A DNA stretch of 64,000 nucleotides, taken from contig NZ_JAPEPT010000001.1 in NCBI RefSeq assembly GCF_026339995.1, forward strand, positions 1,979,001-2,043,000, given 5' to 3'. A model generated the notes under the pieces. The model was not told where the DNA came from, made no database searches, and saw only the letters and a list, made by a program, of their open reading frames with translations. This document shows, in pieces, positions 1 to 8,678 of this stretch. Position 1 is the stretch's first letter. Each line of letters begins with the position of its first letter. The stretch is from Streptomyces sp. NBC_01481. Its GTDB lineage: Bacteria > Actinomycetota > Actinomycetes > Streptomycetales > Streptomycetaceae. The translations under genes were made by a program, and so were the position numbers.

Positions 1-1000
1 GCGCCGCGAGCTGCGGATGCGCGGCCAGGTCGCTCACGCTGTTGAGCCGCGCGCACGCGATGCCCGCCGCCTCCAGCCTGTCGATCGCCTCGTCGCGGCT
101 CAGCGACGACAGGCCATCGGCCACCGCCGCATCGGTCTCCGCCCTGTTCGTCGTGCGGGCCCTGTTGGTCGCGAAGACCGGATCGTCCGCCAGCTCGGGC
201 CGGCCGAGTACCTGCTCGGCCAGCCGTCGCCACTCCCGGTCGTTCTGTACGGACAGCAGAACCTGGCCGCCGTCCGCCGTCGCATAGGCGTCGTACGGAG
301 AAATGACGGCGTGTGCGACCCCGGTGCGCGCCGGGGCCTCACCCCCATGCATCCCGTGGTGCAGCGGATGCCCCATCCACTCGGCCAGCGAGTCCAGCAT
401 CGAGATCTCCACCGGCCCGCCGAGCCCCGTGATCCCCCGCCGCAGCAGGGCCGCCAGCACCCCCGAGAAGGCGTACATCGCGGCGGCGATGTCGGCCGCC
501 GGAATGCCCGCCTTGACGGGCTGGTCGGCGGTCCCGGTCACCGAGACCAGGCCCGCCTCGCACTGCACGAGCATGTCGTACGCGCGCTTGTGCGCGTACG
601 GCCCCTCCGCGCCGTATCCGGAGATGTCCACGGCGACGAGCCGCGGGTGCGCGGCGCACAGGGTGGCCGCGTCCAGACCGAGCCGGGCCGCCGCTCCCTG
701 GGCGAGGTTCTGTACGAACACATCGGCATCCGCGAGAAGTTGGCGCACGATGTCCAGACCGCGGGGGTCCTTGAGGTCGACGGCGATGGACTCCTTGCCG
801 CGGTTGCACCAGACGAAATGCGAGGCTAGCCCGTGAGCCGCGGTGTCGTAGCCGCGGGCGAAGTCGCCGCCGTCGGGGCGCTCGATCTTGATGACGCGGG
901 CACCCAGATCGGCGAGCTGACGCGTGGCGAACGGCGCCGAGACGGCCTGTTCGACGGCGACGACCGTGATCCCGTCGAGGGGGAGGGGCTGATGGTTCAT
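1..1000 (-). CDS. CaiB/BaiF family (class III) CoA-transferase, 3' end cut by window edge
   Basis: Class III enzymes move CoA between carboxylic acids in the cytoplasm. Reading leftward from ATG at 1000, the product begins MNHQPLPLDGITVVAVEQAV, and 333 residues are visible, so most of a ~400-residue family member is here. Family features seen are the N-terminal G-x-x-V/I-hydrophobic strand, the ADLGARVIKIE segment, and RAYDMLVQ, whose Asp fits the acyl-enzyme residue of the family. The C-terminus lies beyond position 1. No clear ribosome-binding site precedes the start. The nearest upstream gene on the same strand ends 60 bp away. The substrate cannot be told from sequence. Confidence 0.9.
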   Translation of the reverse strand, partial: MNHQPLPLDGITVVAVEQAVSAPFATRQLADLGARVIKIERPDGGDFARGYDTAAHGLASHFVWCNRGKESIAVDLKDPRGLDIVRQLLADADVFVQNLAQGAAARLGLDAATLCAAHPRLVAVDISGYGAEGPYAHKRAYDMLVQCEAGLVSVTGTADQPVKAGIPAADIAAAMYAFSGVLAALLRRGITGLGGPVEISMLDSLAEWMGHPLHHGMHGGEAPARTGVAHAVISPYDAYATADGGQVLLSVQNDREWRRLAEQVLGRPELADDPVFATNRARTTNRAETDAAVADGLSSLSRDEAIDRLEAAGIACARLNSVSDLAAHPQLAA

Positions 1001-1060
1001 AACAGCCGTGCCTACCGTGTACGTGCCACCTTTGTCACCCCGGGCGCGCGTCACCCCCCC

Positions 1061-2224
1061 TCATACCAGGGCGAACTGACCCTCCGGGCCCTCTTCGTGG
1101 TGGTCGAGTACGGAGGCGGGCCGCCGGGCCGCGGCGGGCGGCGGAAGCACGCCCGGCAGCTCGGGGATCTCCTCCTCCACCTTCAACTCGTCCTGCCTGC
1201 TGCGGAGTTTGCCCAGCAGGGAAAGTACGGTGATCAGCTCCAGGAGGTCGGAGGTCCACTCCTGCGGCCAGACGGCGGGCCGTATCGCCTCCAGCGTCCC
1301 GGGTTCGGCCGCGGTGGTACGGCCCTCGAACCAGAGCTCCAGCACGCGAACGCCGGCGACATGGAAGTCCCAGGCCTCGGCGGGCACGGGGGAGATGCGG
1401 CCGTCGCCCAGGCTGAGCACCTCCTCCTCGGCGTCGTACGCGATGGCATCGGGCCGCGCGGGCACGGCGGCCCGCACATACGGCCGCCGTCCGCCGGGCA
1501 GCCGGGGCCGCTCGCCGCCCCGGGCCCCGCGCAGCTGGATCCGCGTCAGCTCTCGCCCCAACTCCACGCCGGACCGCCACACATCGGGGTCGGCGGGCAG
1601 CGGCACCACACAACCGGCGGCCGACGGCCCGGCGGCCGCGACGATCCAGGCCACCATCTCGTCCACGTCGACCTCGTGTCCGTAACGGCTGCCGAGGGCG
1701 GACAGCAGACCCGGCGCGAGATTCGGCTCCATGCCCCCGGGCCGCCGGTAGAGCGGCCGGATCCGGCCGGGCCGTCCGGCGGGGGAGCGCCCGTCGGGCA
1801 GCAGCGCGCAGACGCTGACGGCGGGGCCCGCGGACTGAGCCACCCAGCCCTGCTCCACGACGAACAGCTGCCGCTCGTCGGCCACCCGCCACAGCTCGGG
1901 CCTGGCGACATCGATGAGCCGGTGGTCGGGGATCAGCCACTGCTCGTCGAAGGCCCCGTGGCAGACCCGCACCGGCGCCGGGCAGGGCCCGTGCTCCCGC
2001 ACGAACCTGGCTGTCCCGCTGCTCTGCCCGGGCAGCTGACTGACGGCACTGCGCGGCGTACGCGCCCGGGTGCATCCGAACAGCGCGTCCTGCTCGACGC
2101 CCTCCGCCCGTACGACGGCATCCCAGCGCGCCTTCAGGGAGGCGGTATCCGGAGCCATCACCCAGGGCCGCCCCAGCCGCAGGGGTGCTGTGCCCCACGG
2201 CATGAGCTCGTCCAGCATCGGCAT
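1061..2224 (-). CDS. Type ISP restriction-modification C-terminal specificity-domain protein (orphan)
   Basis: The 387-residue protein resembles only the target-recognition C-terminal part of type ISP restriction enzymes. It has a FDEQWLIPDHRLIDVARPEL block (family pattern YRPFDxRWxYxDxxL) near residues 112-131 and YDAEEEVLSLGDG followed by PVPAEAWDFHVAGVRVLELW, matching the closing ISP pattern. The nuclease, helicase and methyltransferase regions that make ISP enzymes about 1500 residues long are absent here and in the neighbours, so it cannot be a complete restriction system. Similar short ISP-like proteins are, to my recollection, common in Streptomyces. A TAGCAT box lies 6 nt before the ATG, suggesting a leaderless mRNA. 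Its role is unknown. Confidence 0.75.
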   Translation of the reverse strand: MPMLDELMPWGTAPLRLGRPWVMAPDTASLKARWDAVVRAEGVEQDALFGCTRARTPRSAVSQLPGQSSGTARFVREHGPCPAPVRVCHGAFDEQWLIPDHRLIDVARPELWRVADERQLFVVEQGWVAQSAGPAVSVCALLPDGRSPAGRPGRIRPLYRRPGGMEPNLAPGLLSALGSRYGHEVDVDEMVAWIVAAAGPSAAGCVVPLPADPDVWRSGVELGRELTRIQLRGARGGERPRLPGGRRPYVRAAVPARPDAIAYDAEEEVLSLGDGRISPVPAEAWDFHVAGVRVLELWFEGRTTAAEPGTLEAIRPAVWPQEWTSDLLELITVLSLLGKLRSRQDELKVEEEIPELPGVLPPPAAARRPASVLDHHEEGPEGQFALV

Positions 2225-2230
2225 GCGGAA

Positions 2231-2236
2231 ATGCTA
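2231..2236 (-). promoter_or_regulatory. Putative -10 box for leaderless transcription of the ISP-like gene
   Basis: Reading the minus strand, TAGCAT is followed by six bases and the ATG at 2224. There is no Shine-Dalgarno sequence. This TANNNT-N6/7-start spacing recurs upstream of at least seven other genes in the window. Confidence 0.45.
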
Positions 2237-2256
2237 ACCGCGGGCCCTGACAGCGC

Positions 2257-3006
2257 TCACTCCGCGTCGACGGTGACCGAGAAGGAAAAGCGGTCCCCCC
2301 GGTACCGGATCCGGGCCACGTCCACCACACGGCCGTTCTCGTCGTACGTCACGCCTGTGTAGTGCAGGATCGGGCTCAGCAGCGGCACCTTCAGCAGCTC
2401 TGCCGTCCGCGGGTCCGCGAGGCGCGCCTCCACGGTGTCCGTGATGCGGCTGATCCGCACGCCCACCCCGTCGCGCAGCACCTTCGTCATCGGCCAGCGC
2501 TCCAGGTCCGCGAGGTCCAGCCGTGCCGCGATGTCCGGACGGACCGCGTTCTCCGCCCAGTTTGTCGGCTCACCGCTCTCGCCGTCGCAGCGCAGCCGCC
2601 GGTACGTCACCACCTCGGCGTCGTCGGGGAAGTGTTCCGCGAGTTCGCCGGGCACCGGCTCGGGGCCGTGCCCCAGGATCGTCGTGCGCTCGCCCGACTG
2701 CTGGGCCACGATCGCGTCGATCGAGCCCAGCAGCCGCCTCGGCGCTCCCCGCCGCGCCCCCGGTTCGATGAACGTGCCGCGCCGCCGGTGCCTGCTGATC
2801 AGGCCCTCCTCCTCGAGCTCCTTGAGGGCCTGGCGCATCGTGAGCACGCTGACGCCGTAGTGGGCGGCGAGCTGCTCCTCGGTGGGCAGCCGCAGCGACG
2901 CCTCGGGCGTTCGGCCCAGTATCGAGGCACGCAGCGACTGCGAGACCTGGTACCACAGCGGCAGCTTGCGGTTCAGGACCAGCGAATCGGGGGCGAAGGC
3001 GGTCAC
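2257..3006 (-). CDS. GntR/HutC family transcriptional regulator with UTRA effector domain
   Basis: A cytoplasmic DNA-binding regulator of about 249 residues. The N-terminal winged helix (LPLWYQVSQSLRASILG, then EEQLAAHYGVSVLTMRQALK, then the wing HRRRGTF) is classic GntR. The C-terminal ~150 residues fit the UTRA ligand-binding fold, ending in YRGDRFSFSVTVD. I chose the GTG at 3006 because CGGAG lies 8 nt before it; an in-frame ATG at 3042 would overlap the end of hmgA by 23 bp. It follows hmgA closely on the same strand, so it is probably co-transcribed and may report on aromatic catabolism, although the effector is unknown. Confidence 0.88.
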   Translation of the reverse strand: MTAFAPDSLVLNRKLPLWYQVSQSLRASILGRTPEASLRLPTEEQLAAHYGVSVLTMRQALKELEEEGLISRHRRRGTFIEPGARRGAPRRLLGSIDAIVAQQSGERTTILGHGPEPVPGELAEHFPDDAEVVTYRRLRCDGESGEPTNWAENAVRPDIAARLDLADLERWPMTKVLRDGVGVRISRITDTVEARLADPRTAELLKVPLLSPILHYTGVTYDENGRVVDVARIRYRGDRFSFSVTVDAE

Positions 3007-3019
3007 GGCGTACTCCGTA

Positions 3020-4339
3020 CTACGACCGGAAGTGGCGCTCAAGACCCTGCCACACGTCGTCGTACCCCTTCTGCAGATGGCCGGCGTTCGCCGCCTGCCC
3101 GGTCGATGTCACCGGCCAGCGCGTCTCGAACATGAAGGCAAGCCCGTCGTCGATCTTCTGCGGCTTCAGCTCGGCGGCGCTGGCGCGGTCGAAGGTCTCC
3201 CGGTCGGGCCCGTGCGCGGACATCATGTTGTGCAGCGAGCCGCCGCCCGGGACAAAGCCCTCCGCCTTGGCGTCGTACGCGCCCTCGATCAGGCCCATGT
3301 ACTCGCTCATCACATTCCGGTGGAAGTACGGCGGCCGGAAGGTGTTCTCACCGACCAGCCAGCGCGGCGCGAACACGACGAAGTCGACGCCCGCCAGGCC
3401 CGGGGTGTCGCTCGGCGAGGTCAGCACGGTGAAGATCGACGGGTCCGGGTGGTCGTAGGAGATCGTCCCGATCACATTGAAGCGGTGCAGGTCGTAGACG
3501 TACGGGACATGGTTGCCGTGCCAGGCGACGACATCCAGCGGCGAGTGGTCGTAGGTCGCGGCCCAGAGGTTCCCGCAGAACTTGTTGACGACCTCGACCG
3601 GGCCCTCCACGTCCTCGTACGCCGCCACCGGCGCGAGGAAGTCGCGGGCGTTGGCCAGGCCGTTCGCGCCGATCGGGCCGAGGTCGGGCAGCTGGAACGG
3701 CTGGCCGTAGTTCTCGCAGACATAGCCGCGGGCGCTCTCGTCGAGCAGCTCGACGCGGAAACGGACGCCACGGGGGATCAGCGCGACATCGCCGGGGCGG
3801 GCCGCGAGCAGACCGAGCTCCGTGCGCAGCAGCAGGCCGCCCCGCTCGGGCACGATCAGCAGCTCGCCGTCCGCGTCGCTGAACACCCGGTCCGTCATGG
3901 AGGAGTTGGCGTGGTACAGGTGCACGGCCATGCCCGTGCGCTGGGTCGCGTCACCGTTTCCGCCGAGCGTCCACAGACCGGCCAGCCAGTCCGTCCCGGG
4001 GGCGGGATCGGGCAGCGGGTTCCAGCGCAGCCGGTTGGGGTCGGGGACGGTCTCGGTGAAGGGCGCGCTGCGTACGCCGCCGTTGTCGATGCGGACGAAC
4101 GGAGGATGCGCGGCCGACGGGCGGATCCGGTACAGCCACGAGCGGTGGTTGTGGACCCGCGGCTCGGTGAACGCACTGCCGCTCAGCTGCTCGGCATACA
4201 GCCCCAGCGGGGCGCGCTGGGGTGAGTTGCGCCCGTGCGGAAGCGCGCCAGGCACGGCCTCCGAGCTGTGTTCATTGCCGAAGCCGGCCAGCTGCCCAAG
4301 GCCCTCGGCCGTCTTCCGCGCCTGCTCGATGCCGCTCAT
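3020..4339 (-). CDS. hmgA: Homogentisate 1,2-dioxygenase
   Basis: This iron(II) enzyme opens the ring of homogentisate to maleylacetoacetate in tyrosine and phenylalanine breakdown. The 439-residue length is normal. The C-terminal half holds the metal-ligand region: [14 protein letters not shown] (His plus Glu six residues on) and [12 protein letters not shown] (third ligand His). The N-terminal [10 protein letters not shown] and [16 protein letters not shown] segments are also diagnostic. ATG 4339 is preferred over the upstream in-frame ATG 4375 because GGGAG sits 7 nt before it. A 24-bp dyad lies 23 bp upstream, and a GntR gene follows immediately. Confidence 0.96.
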   Translation of the reverse strand: MSGIEQARKTAEGLGQLAGFGNEHSSEAVPGALPHGRNSPQRAPLGLYAEQLSGSAFTEPRVHNHRSWLYRIRPSAAHPPFVRIDNGGVRSAPFTETVPDPNRLRWNPLPDPAPGTDWLAGLWTLGGNGDATQRTGMAVHLYHANSSMTDRVFSDADGELLIVPERGGLLLRTELGLLAARPGDVALIPRGVRFRVELLDESARGYVCENYGQPFQLPDLGPIGANGLANARDFLAPVAAYEDVEGPVEVVNKFCGNLWAATYDHSPLDVVAWHGNHVPYVYDLHRFNVIGTISYDHPDPSIFTVLTSPSDTPGLAGVDFVVFAPRWLVGENTFRPPYFHRNVMSEYMGLIEGAYDAKAEGFVPGGGSLHNMMSAHGPDRETFDRASAAELKPQKIDDGLAFMFETRWPVTSTGQAANAGHLQKGYDDVWQGLERHFRS

Positions 4340-4361
4340 CGTCCGCTCCCGGTGCTCAAGG

Positions 4362-4385
4362 AATCCTATGGACAACCGTAGGATT
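4362..4385. promoter_or_regulatory. 24-bp dyad in the hmgA promoter, probable operator
   Basis: AATCCTATGG, then ACAA, then CCGTAGGATT: the two 10-bp arms match at 9 of 10 positions. It lies just upstream of hmgA. The GntR gene behind hmgA is one candidate ligand, but the half-site does not resemble the usual HutC-type GT-N-TA-N-AC core, so another regulator is possible. Confidence 0.55.
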
Positions 4386-4820
4386 GCGGGACCGCCCCGT
4401 CAACGGGAACAGGACTGCACGATGGACCGCGTGTCCCACGCCCACCTCCGACGCACGCCCGTGCAACAGCGCAGCACCGAGCGGCTCGCCCGAGGCGGTG
4501 CGGTTCGGGTTGCCTGCGGCGCTGTTCCCCTACCCGCCCTCCCCCAGACTCCGTCCGGGGGGACCCCAACCCGTACGCGCTTCGCGCGTGTCCTCAATCG
4601 CCGGACGGGCTGGATGTGCGGCTCGGCCGCACATTTCAGCCCCGCCGGCGTTTGAGGCGCGGGGGTCCGGGGGCGGAGCCCCCGGTTACGGGAAGGGGCG
4701 GGGTGGGGGACAAGCCCGCCGCAGGCGCCACCCGTCCCGCACGGACCCGCACCGACCCCTCCCCACCCTCCATACCGGTCGGTATGCTGGCGGGCATCGC
4801 CGTCGCCCCAGGGAGGGCCC
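4386..4820. repeat. Gene-free stretch holding a Streptomyces-type intergenic repeat (core about 4530-4709)
   Basis: No convincing gene lies between hmgA and the molybdopterin oxidoreductase. The middle carries CCTCAATCGCCGGACGGGCT and, on the far arm, CAGCCCCGCCGGCGTTTGAG, followed by GGGGGTCCGGGGGCGGAGCC. The same mosaic recurs near 12.7, 18.95, 26.15, 39.3 and 56.2 kb. The arms can form a long hairpin. The right end holds a separate dyad at 4771-4786. Confidence 0.7.
4771..4786. promoter_or_regulatory. CATACC-N4-GGTATG dyad before the molybdopterin oxidoreductase
   Basis: CATACCGGTCGGTATG has perfect 6-bp arms and sits 35 bp before the start codon. It shares the CATACCG element with the TetR-type operators at 23014-23033 and 28558-28577 but is centred differently. 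It is probably a regulator site; the protein is unknown. Confidence 0.45.
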
Positions 4821-7004
4821 ATGCCCCGCACAGCCCCCACCCGCACCGCCCTCCGGATCTGTCCCCTCTGCGAGGCCACCTGCGGGCTGACCCTCACCAT
4901 CGAGGGCACCCGCGTCACCGGCGCCCGAGGCGATCGTGAGGATGTGTTCAGCAAGGGCTTCATCTGTCCCAAGGGCGCCTCCTTCGGTGAGCTCGACGCC
5001 GATCCCGACCGGCTGCGCGCCCCCCTCGTGCGCGAGAACGGGGAACTGCGGGAGGCCACGTGGGACGAGGCCTTCGACCTGGTCGCGGCCCGGATCCGGC
5101 CGCTGATCGAGGAGCACGGGCCCAATGCCGTCGGCGTGATCCTCGGCAATCCGAACGTCCACACCATGGCCGGCGCCCTCTACCCGCCCGTCCTGCTCAC
5201 CCTGCTGCGGACCCGTAATCTCTTCACCGCCAGCACCCTGGACCAGATGCCCAAGCACGTCTCCAGCGGGCTCCTCTTCGGCAGCGCCGTCGCCATCCCG
5301 GTCCCCGACCTGGACCGCACGGACCATCTGCTGCTGCTCGGCGCCAACCCCCTGGACTCCAACGGCAGTCTGTGCACCGCCGCCGACTTCCCCAGCAAGC
5401 TCAAGGCGCTGCGCAAGCGCGGCGGCACGCTGACCGTCGTCGACCCGCGCCGCACGCGCACCGCGCAGCTGGCCGACCGGCATGTCGCCATCCGGCCCGG
5501 GACCGACGCGCTGCTGCTCGCCGCCATCGCCGCCGTCCTCTTCGAGGAGAAGCTCACCGACCTCGGCGCGCTCGAAGCGCATGTCGAGCAGGTGGCCGAA
5601 GTCCAGGAAGCGGTACGGGAGTTCACGCCCGAGGCGGTCGCCGCCGCCTGTGACATGGACGCCGAGGAGATCCGTACGATCGCCCGCGAGCTCGCCGCCG
5701 CGCCCACCGCCGCCGTCTACGGCCGGGTCGGCAGCTCCACCGTCGAATACGGCACCCTCACCAACTGGCTGGTGGACGTGCTCAATGTGATCACCGGCAA
5801 TCTCGACCGCCCCGGCGGCGCGCTCTTCCCGCTGTCCGCCACCGATCGCGCTCCCCGCCCCGCCGCCCCGGGCAAGGGCTTCGCGCTCGGCCGCTGGGCG
5901 AGCAGGGTCAGCGGACACCCCGAGGCCAAGGGCGAATTGCCCATGGCCGCGCTGGCCGAGGAGATCGACACCCCGGGCGACGGCCGCATCCGCGCGGTCA
6001 TCTCCATCGCCGCCAACCCGGTGCTCTCCGCCCCCGACGGCGACCGCCTCGACCGCGCGCTGGCCGGGCTCGACTTCATGGTCAGCGTCGATCCGTATCT
6101 CAACGAGACGTCCCGGCACGCGGATGTGGTCCTGCCTCCGCCGCCGCCGTCGCAGAGCTCCCACTTCGACTTCGCGTTCAACGCCTTCGCCGTCCGCAAC
6201 CAGGCCCGCTACACCCCGGCGGTCGTCCCCCTGGAGGAGGGGCGGATGGGCGAGTGCGAGATCCAGGCCCGGCTGGTGCTCGCCGTGGGCGGGATGCACG
6301 GCGCGGAGCCGAGCGCCGTCGACGACATGGTCATCGAGAACACCCTCACCAAGGAGGGAGCTCCGAAGGAGCTGGCCGAGCAGCTCACCGGCCGCACCGG
6401 ACCGGAACGGCGCCTCGACATGATGCTGCGCCTCGGCCCGTACGACCTCACCCTCGACAAGCTCCTGGAGAACCCGCACGGCGTCGACCTCGGCCCGCTC
6501 CAGCCGCGCATTCCGCAGATCCTCAGGACCCGCAGCGGACGCATCGAGCTGCTGCCCGACCCGATCGCCGCCGATCTGCCCCGGCTGCGGCGCGCGCTGG
6601 CCGAGCGGCCCACCGCCCTCGTGCTCGTCGGCCGACGCCATCTGCGCTCCAACAACAGCTGGATGCACAACGTCGCCACGCTCAACGGCGGCTCCAACCG
6701 CTGCACCCTGCAGATCCACCCCGCCGACGCGGCCCGGCTGGGACTCGAGGACGGCGCCCCCGCCCGTATCACCGCCGAGGGCGGCCAGGTCGAAGCGCCG
6801 GTGGAGATCACGGACGCGGTACGGACCGGAGTGGTGAGCCTGCCGCACGGCTGGGGACACGACCGGCCCGGCACCCGGATGTCGGTGGCGGCGGCGCGCC
6901 CCGGAGTCAATGTCAATCAGCTGCTCGACGGCTCACGGCTCGACCCGCTGTCCGGCACCGCTGTGCTCAACGGATTCCCCGTCGAGCTATCACCGGTGCG
7001 ATGA
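4821..7004 (+). CDS. Molybdopterin-dependent oxidoreductase with N-terminal [4Fe-4S] domain
   Basis: A 727-residue member of the DMSO-reductase/FdhF superfamily. The N-terminus carries the iron-sulphur motif CPLCEATCGL with a fourth Cys in FICPKGAS about 35 residues on. WDEAFDLVAARI, LLLGANPLDSNGS, VDPRRTRTAQLADRHV and the C-terminal cofactor-binding domain (LPHGWGHD, GVNVNQLLDG) are typical of molybdopterin guanine dinucleotide enzymes. There is no Tat signal, so it is cytoplasmic. AGGGAGGG precedes the ATG. No electron-transfer partner is adjacent, so its electron carrier and substrate are unknown. Confidence 0.9.
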   Translation: MPRTAPTRTALRICPLCEATCGLTLTIEGTRVTGARGDREDVFSKGFICPKGASFGELDADPDRLRAPLVRENGELREATWDEAFDLVAARIRPLIEEHGPNAVGVILGNPNVHTMAGALYPPVLLTLLRTRNLFTASTLDQMPKHVSSGLLFGSAVAIPVPDLDRTDHLLLLGANPLDSNGSLCTAADFPSKLKALRKRGGTLTVVDPRRTRTAQLADRHVAIRPGTDALLLAAIAAVLFEEKLTDLGALEAHVEQVAEVQEAVREFTPEAVAAACDMDAEEIRTIARELAAAPTAAVYGRVGSSTVEYGTLTNWLVDVLNVITGNLDRPGGALFPLSATDRAPRPAAPGKGFALGRWASRVSGHPEAKGELPMAALAEEIDTPGDGRIRAVISIAANPVLSAPDGDRLDRALAGLDFMVSVDPYLNETSRHADVVLPPPPPSQSSHFDFAFNAFAVRNQARYTPAVVPLEEGRMGECEIQARLVLAVGGMHGAEPSAVDDMVIENTLTKEGAPKELAEQLTGRTGPERRLDMMLRLGPYDLTLDKLLENPHGVDLGPLQPRIPQILRTRSGRIELLPDPIAADLPRLRRALAERPTALVLVGRRHLRSNNSWMHNVATLNGGSNRCTLQIHPADAARLGLEDGAPARITAEGGQVEAPVEITDAVRTGVVSLPHGWGHDRPGTRMSVAAARPGVNVNQLLDGSRLDPLSGTAVLNGFPVELSPVR

Positions 7005-7061
7005 CCTGGGGTTTTGCTCGTATTGCTCACGCGTCAACATCTTGTTAACGGCTCTTGGCCG

Positions 7062-7118
7062 CACCTAACGTCATCCGAACCGCCGCTCCGGTGGGAGTTC
7101 AAGGATGAACGTTAGGTG
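7062..7118 (+). promoter_or_regulatory. Inverted repeat covering the ribosome-binding site of the citrate transporter gene
   Basis: CACCTAACGTCATCC (7062-7076) is matched in reverse complement by GGATGAACGTTAGGTG (7103-7118), with one extra base in the second arm. The second arm contains TAGGTG, the only Shine-Dalgarno candidate, 5-6 nt before the ATG. The structure could be an operator or an mRNA hairpin that hides the start site. A smaller dyad, TCAACA-TCT-TGTTAA, lies near 7034-7048. Confidence 0.5.
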
Positions 7119-7123
7119 TCCCC

Positions 7124-8512
7124 ATGCTGACAATCCTCGGCTTCGCCATGATTGCGACCTTCCTGGTCCTGATCATGATGAAGAAGATGTCGCCCATCGC
7201 GGCGCTGGTCCTCATCCCCGCACTCTTCTGCGTAGTCGTCGGGAAGGGCGCGCACCTCGGTGACTACGTCATCGAAGGCGTCGGGAACCTCGCCCCCACC
7301 GCGGCGATGCTGATGTTCGCGATCGTCTACTTCGGCGTGATGATCGACGTCGGTCTCTTCGACCCGATCGTGCGCGGCATTCTGCGCTTCTGCAAGGCGG
7401 ATCCGCTGCGCGTCGTGGTCGGTACGGCGGTGCTCGCCGCGATCGTCTCGCTCGACGGCGACGGCTCCACCACCTTCATGATCACCGTATCGGCGATGTA
7501 TCCGCTCTACAAGCGCCTCAAGATGAGCCTGGTCGTGATGACCGGCGTCGCCGCCATGGCCAACGGCGTGATGAACACCCTGCCCTGGGGCGGCCCCACC
7601 GCCCGTGCGGCGACCGCGCTGAAGGTGGATGCGGGCGACATCTTCGTCCCGATGATCCCGGCGCTCGGCGTCGGACTCCTCTTCGTGTTCGCCCTCTCCT
7701 ATGTGCTGGGCCGGCGTGAGCGCAAGCGCCTGGGTGTCCTCACCCTGGACGAGGTGCTGGAGCCGGAGACCGAGACGGTCCTGGTCAAGGCGGGCGGCGG
7801 CGGGCAAGCGGCCTCCACAAGTGCTGGTACCGGTGCGGAAGTTCCCCAGCAGGACGACGGCGACGAGGGCTTCAAGGGCCTCGACCCGAACCGCGCGACC
7901 CTGCGGCCCAAGCTGTACTGGTTCAACGCGGCGCTCACCGTCGGCCTCCTCACTGCAATGATCATGGAATATCTGCCGATCCCGGTGCTGTTCCTGCTCG
8001 GCGCCGCGCTCGCCCTGACGGTCAACTACCCCAAGATGGCGGACCAGAGGGCGCGCATCGCCGCCCATGCCGAGAATGTCCTGAACGTCGCAGGCATGGT
8101 CTTCGCCGCCGCCGTCTTCACCGGAGTCCTCACCGGCACCGGGATGGTCAAGCACATGGCCGACTGGCTCGTCGGCGCCATCCCCGAGGGGATGGGCCCG
8201 CACATGGCGCTCGTCACCGGCGTCCTGAGCATCCCGCTCACCTACTTCATGTCGAACGACGGTTTCTACTTCGGTGTCCTGCCCGTCCTCGCCGAGGCCG
8301 GCGCCGCACACGGCGTCTCCTCCCTGGAGATCGCCCGAGCCTCGCTCACCGGCCAGGTCCTGCACATGTCGAGCCCGCTCGTCCCCGCCGTGTATGTCCT
8401 CGTCGGCATGGCCAAGGTCGAATTCGGCGACCACACGCGGTTCGTCGTCAAGTGGGCCGCCCTGACATCGCTGATCGTGCTCGGCGCGGGAATTCTCTTC
8501 GGCATCGTCTGA
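7124..8512 (+). CDS. CitMHS family metal-citrate:H+ symporter
   Basis: The 462-residue membrane protein has about 12 hydrophobic segments and a charged central loop (near residues 210-265) with a low-complexity AGGGGQAASTS stretch. Family signatures include DGDGSTTFMITVSAMYPLYK, NTLPWGGPTARAA and the C-terminal PLTYFMSNDGFYFGVLP, all typical of CitMHS proteins that import citrate complexed with a divalent metal. Bacillus CitM and CitH belong to this family. It is monocistronic: a hairpin follows the stop, and the inverted repeat before the start suggests specific control. No citrate-sensing two-component genes are adjacent. Confidence 0.92.
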   Translation: MLTILGFAMIATFLVLIMMKKMSPIAALVLIPALFCVVVGKGAHLGDYVIEGVGNLAPTAAMLMFAIVYFGVMIDVGLFDPIVRGILRFCKADPLRVVVGTAVLAAIVSLDGDGSTTFMITVSAMYPLYKRLKMSLVVMTGVAAMANGVMNTLPWGGPTARAATALKVDAGDIFVPMIPALGVGLLFVFALSYVLGRRERKRLGVLTLDEVLEPETETVLVKAGGGGQAASTSAGTGAEVPQQDDGDEGFKGLDPNRATLRPKLYWFNAALTVGLLTAMIMEYLPIPVLFLLGAALALTVNYPKMADQRARIAAHAENVLNVAGMVFAAAVFTGVLTGTGMVKHMADWLVGAIPEGMGPHMALVTGVLSIPLTYFMSNDGFYFGVLPVLAEAGAAHGVSSLEIARASLTGQVLHMSSPLVPAVYVLVGMAKVEFGDHTRFVVKWAALTSLIVLGAGILFGIV

Positions 8513-8540
8513 TGCCTCCCAGCGGCTGACCGCGCCTCGA

Positions 8541-8574
8541 CACCGCCGCCTTCGCCTTCGCGCGGGCGGCGGTG
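8541..8574 (+). terminator. Hairpin after the citrate transporter gene
   Basis: CACCGCCGCC (8541-8550) pairs perfectly with GGCGGCGGTG (8565-8574) around a 14-nt loop. There is no T-tract, as is common in Streptomyces. Confidence 0.6.
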
Positions 8575-8678
8575 CCGGTGGCATGGAGCCCCAACCTTCG
8601 CGCGACTCATTCCCTGACCGGGAGTAGTCGGCTAGTTTCAGGCGTCTCAGTCGCTCCCCTCTTCCTCCGGCGGAACTT

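Noticed and set aside
1061..2224. Complete restriction-modification system
   Set aside because: Only the specificity-like domain is present; no nuclease, translocase or methyltransferase lies within reach.
4686..6860. 724-residue minus-strand open frame opposite the molybdopterin oxidoreductase
   Set aside because: Low-complexity Gly/Asp/Ala/Arg translation with no family features; it mirrors a gene with clear motifs on the plus strand.
8621..8637. Possible third AACTA-N7-TAGTT operator before the ABC ATPase gene
   Set aside because: Only the TAGTT half is present; the other half-site (GGAGT) does not match.
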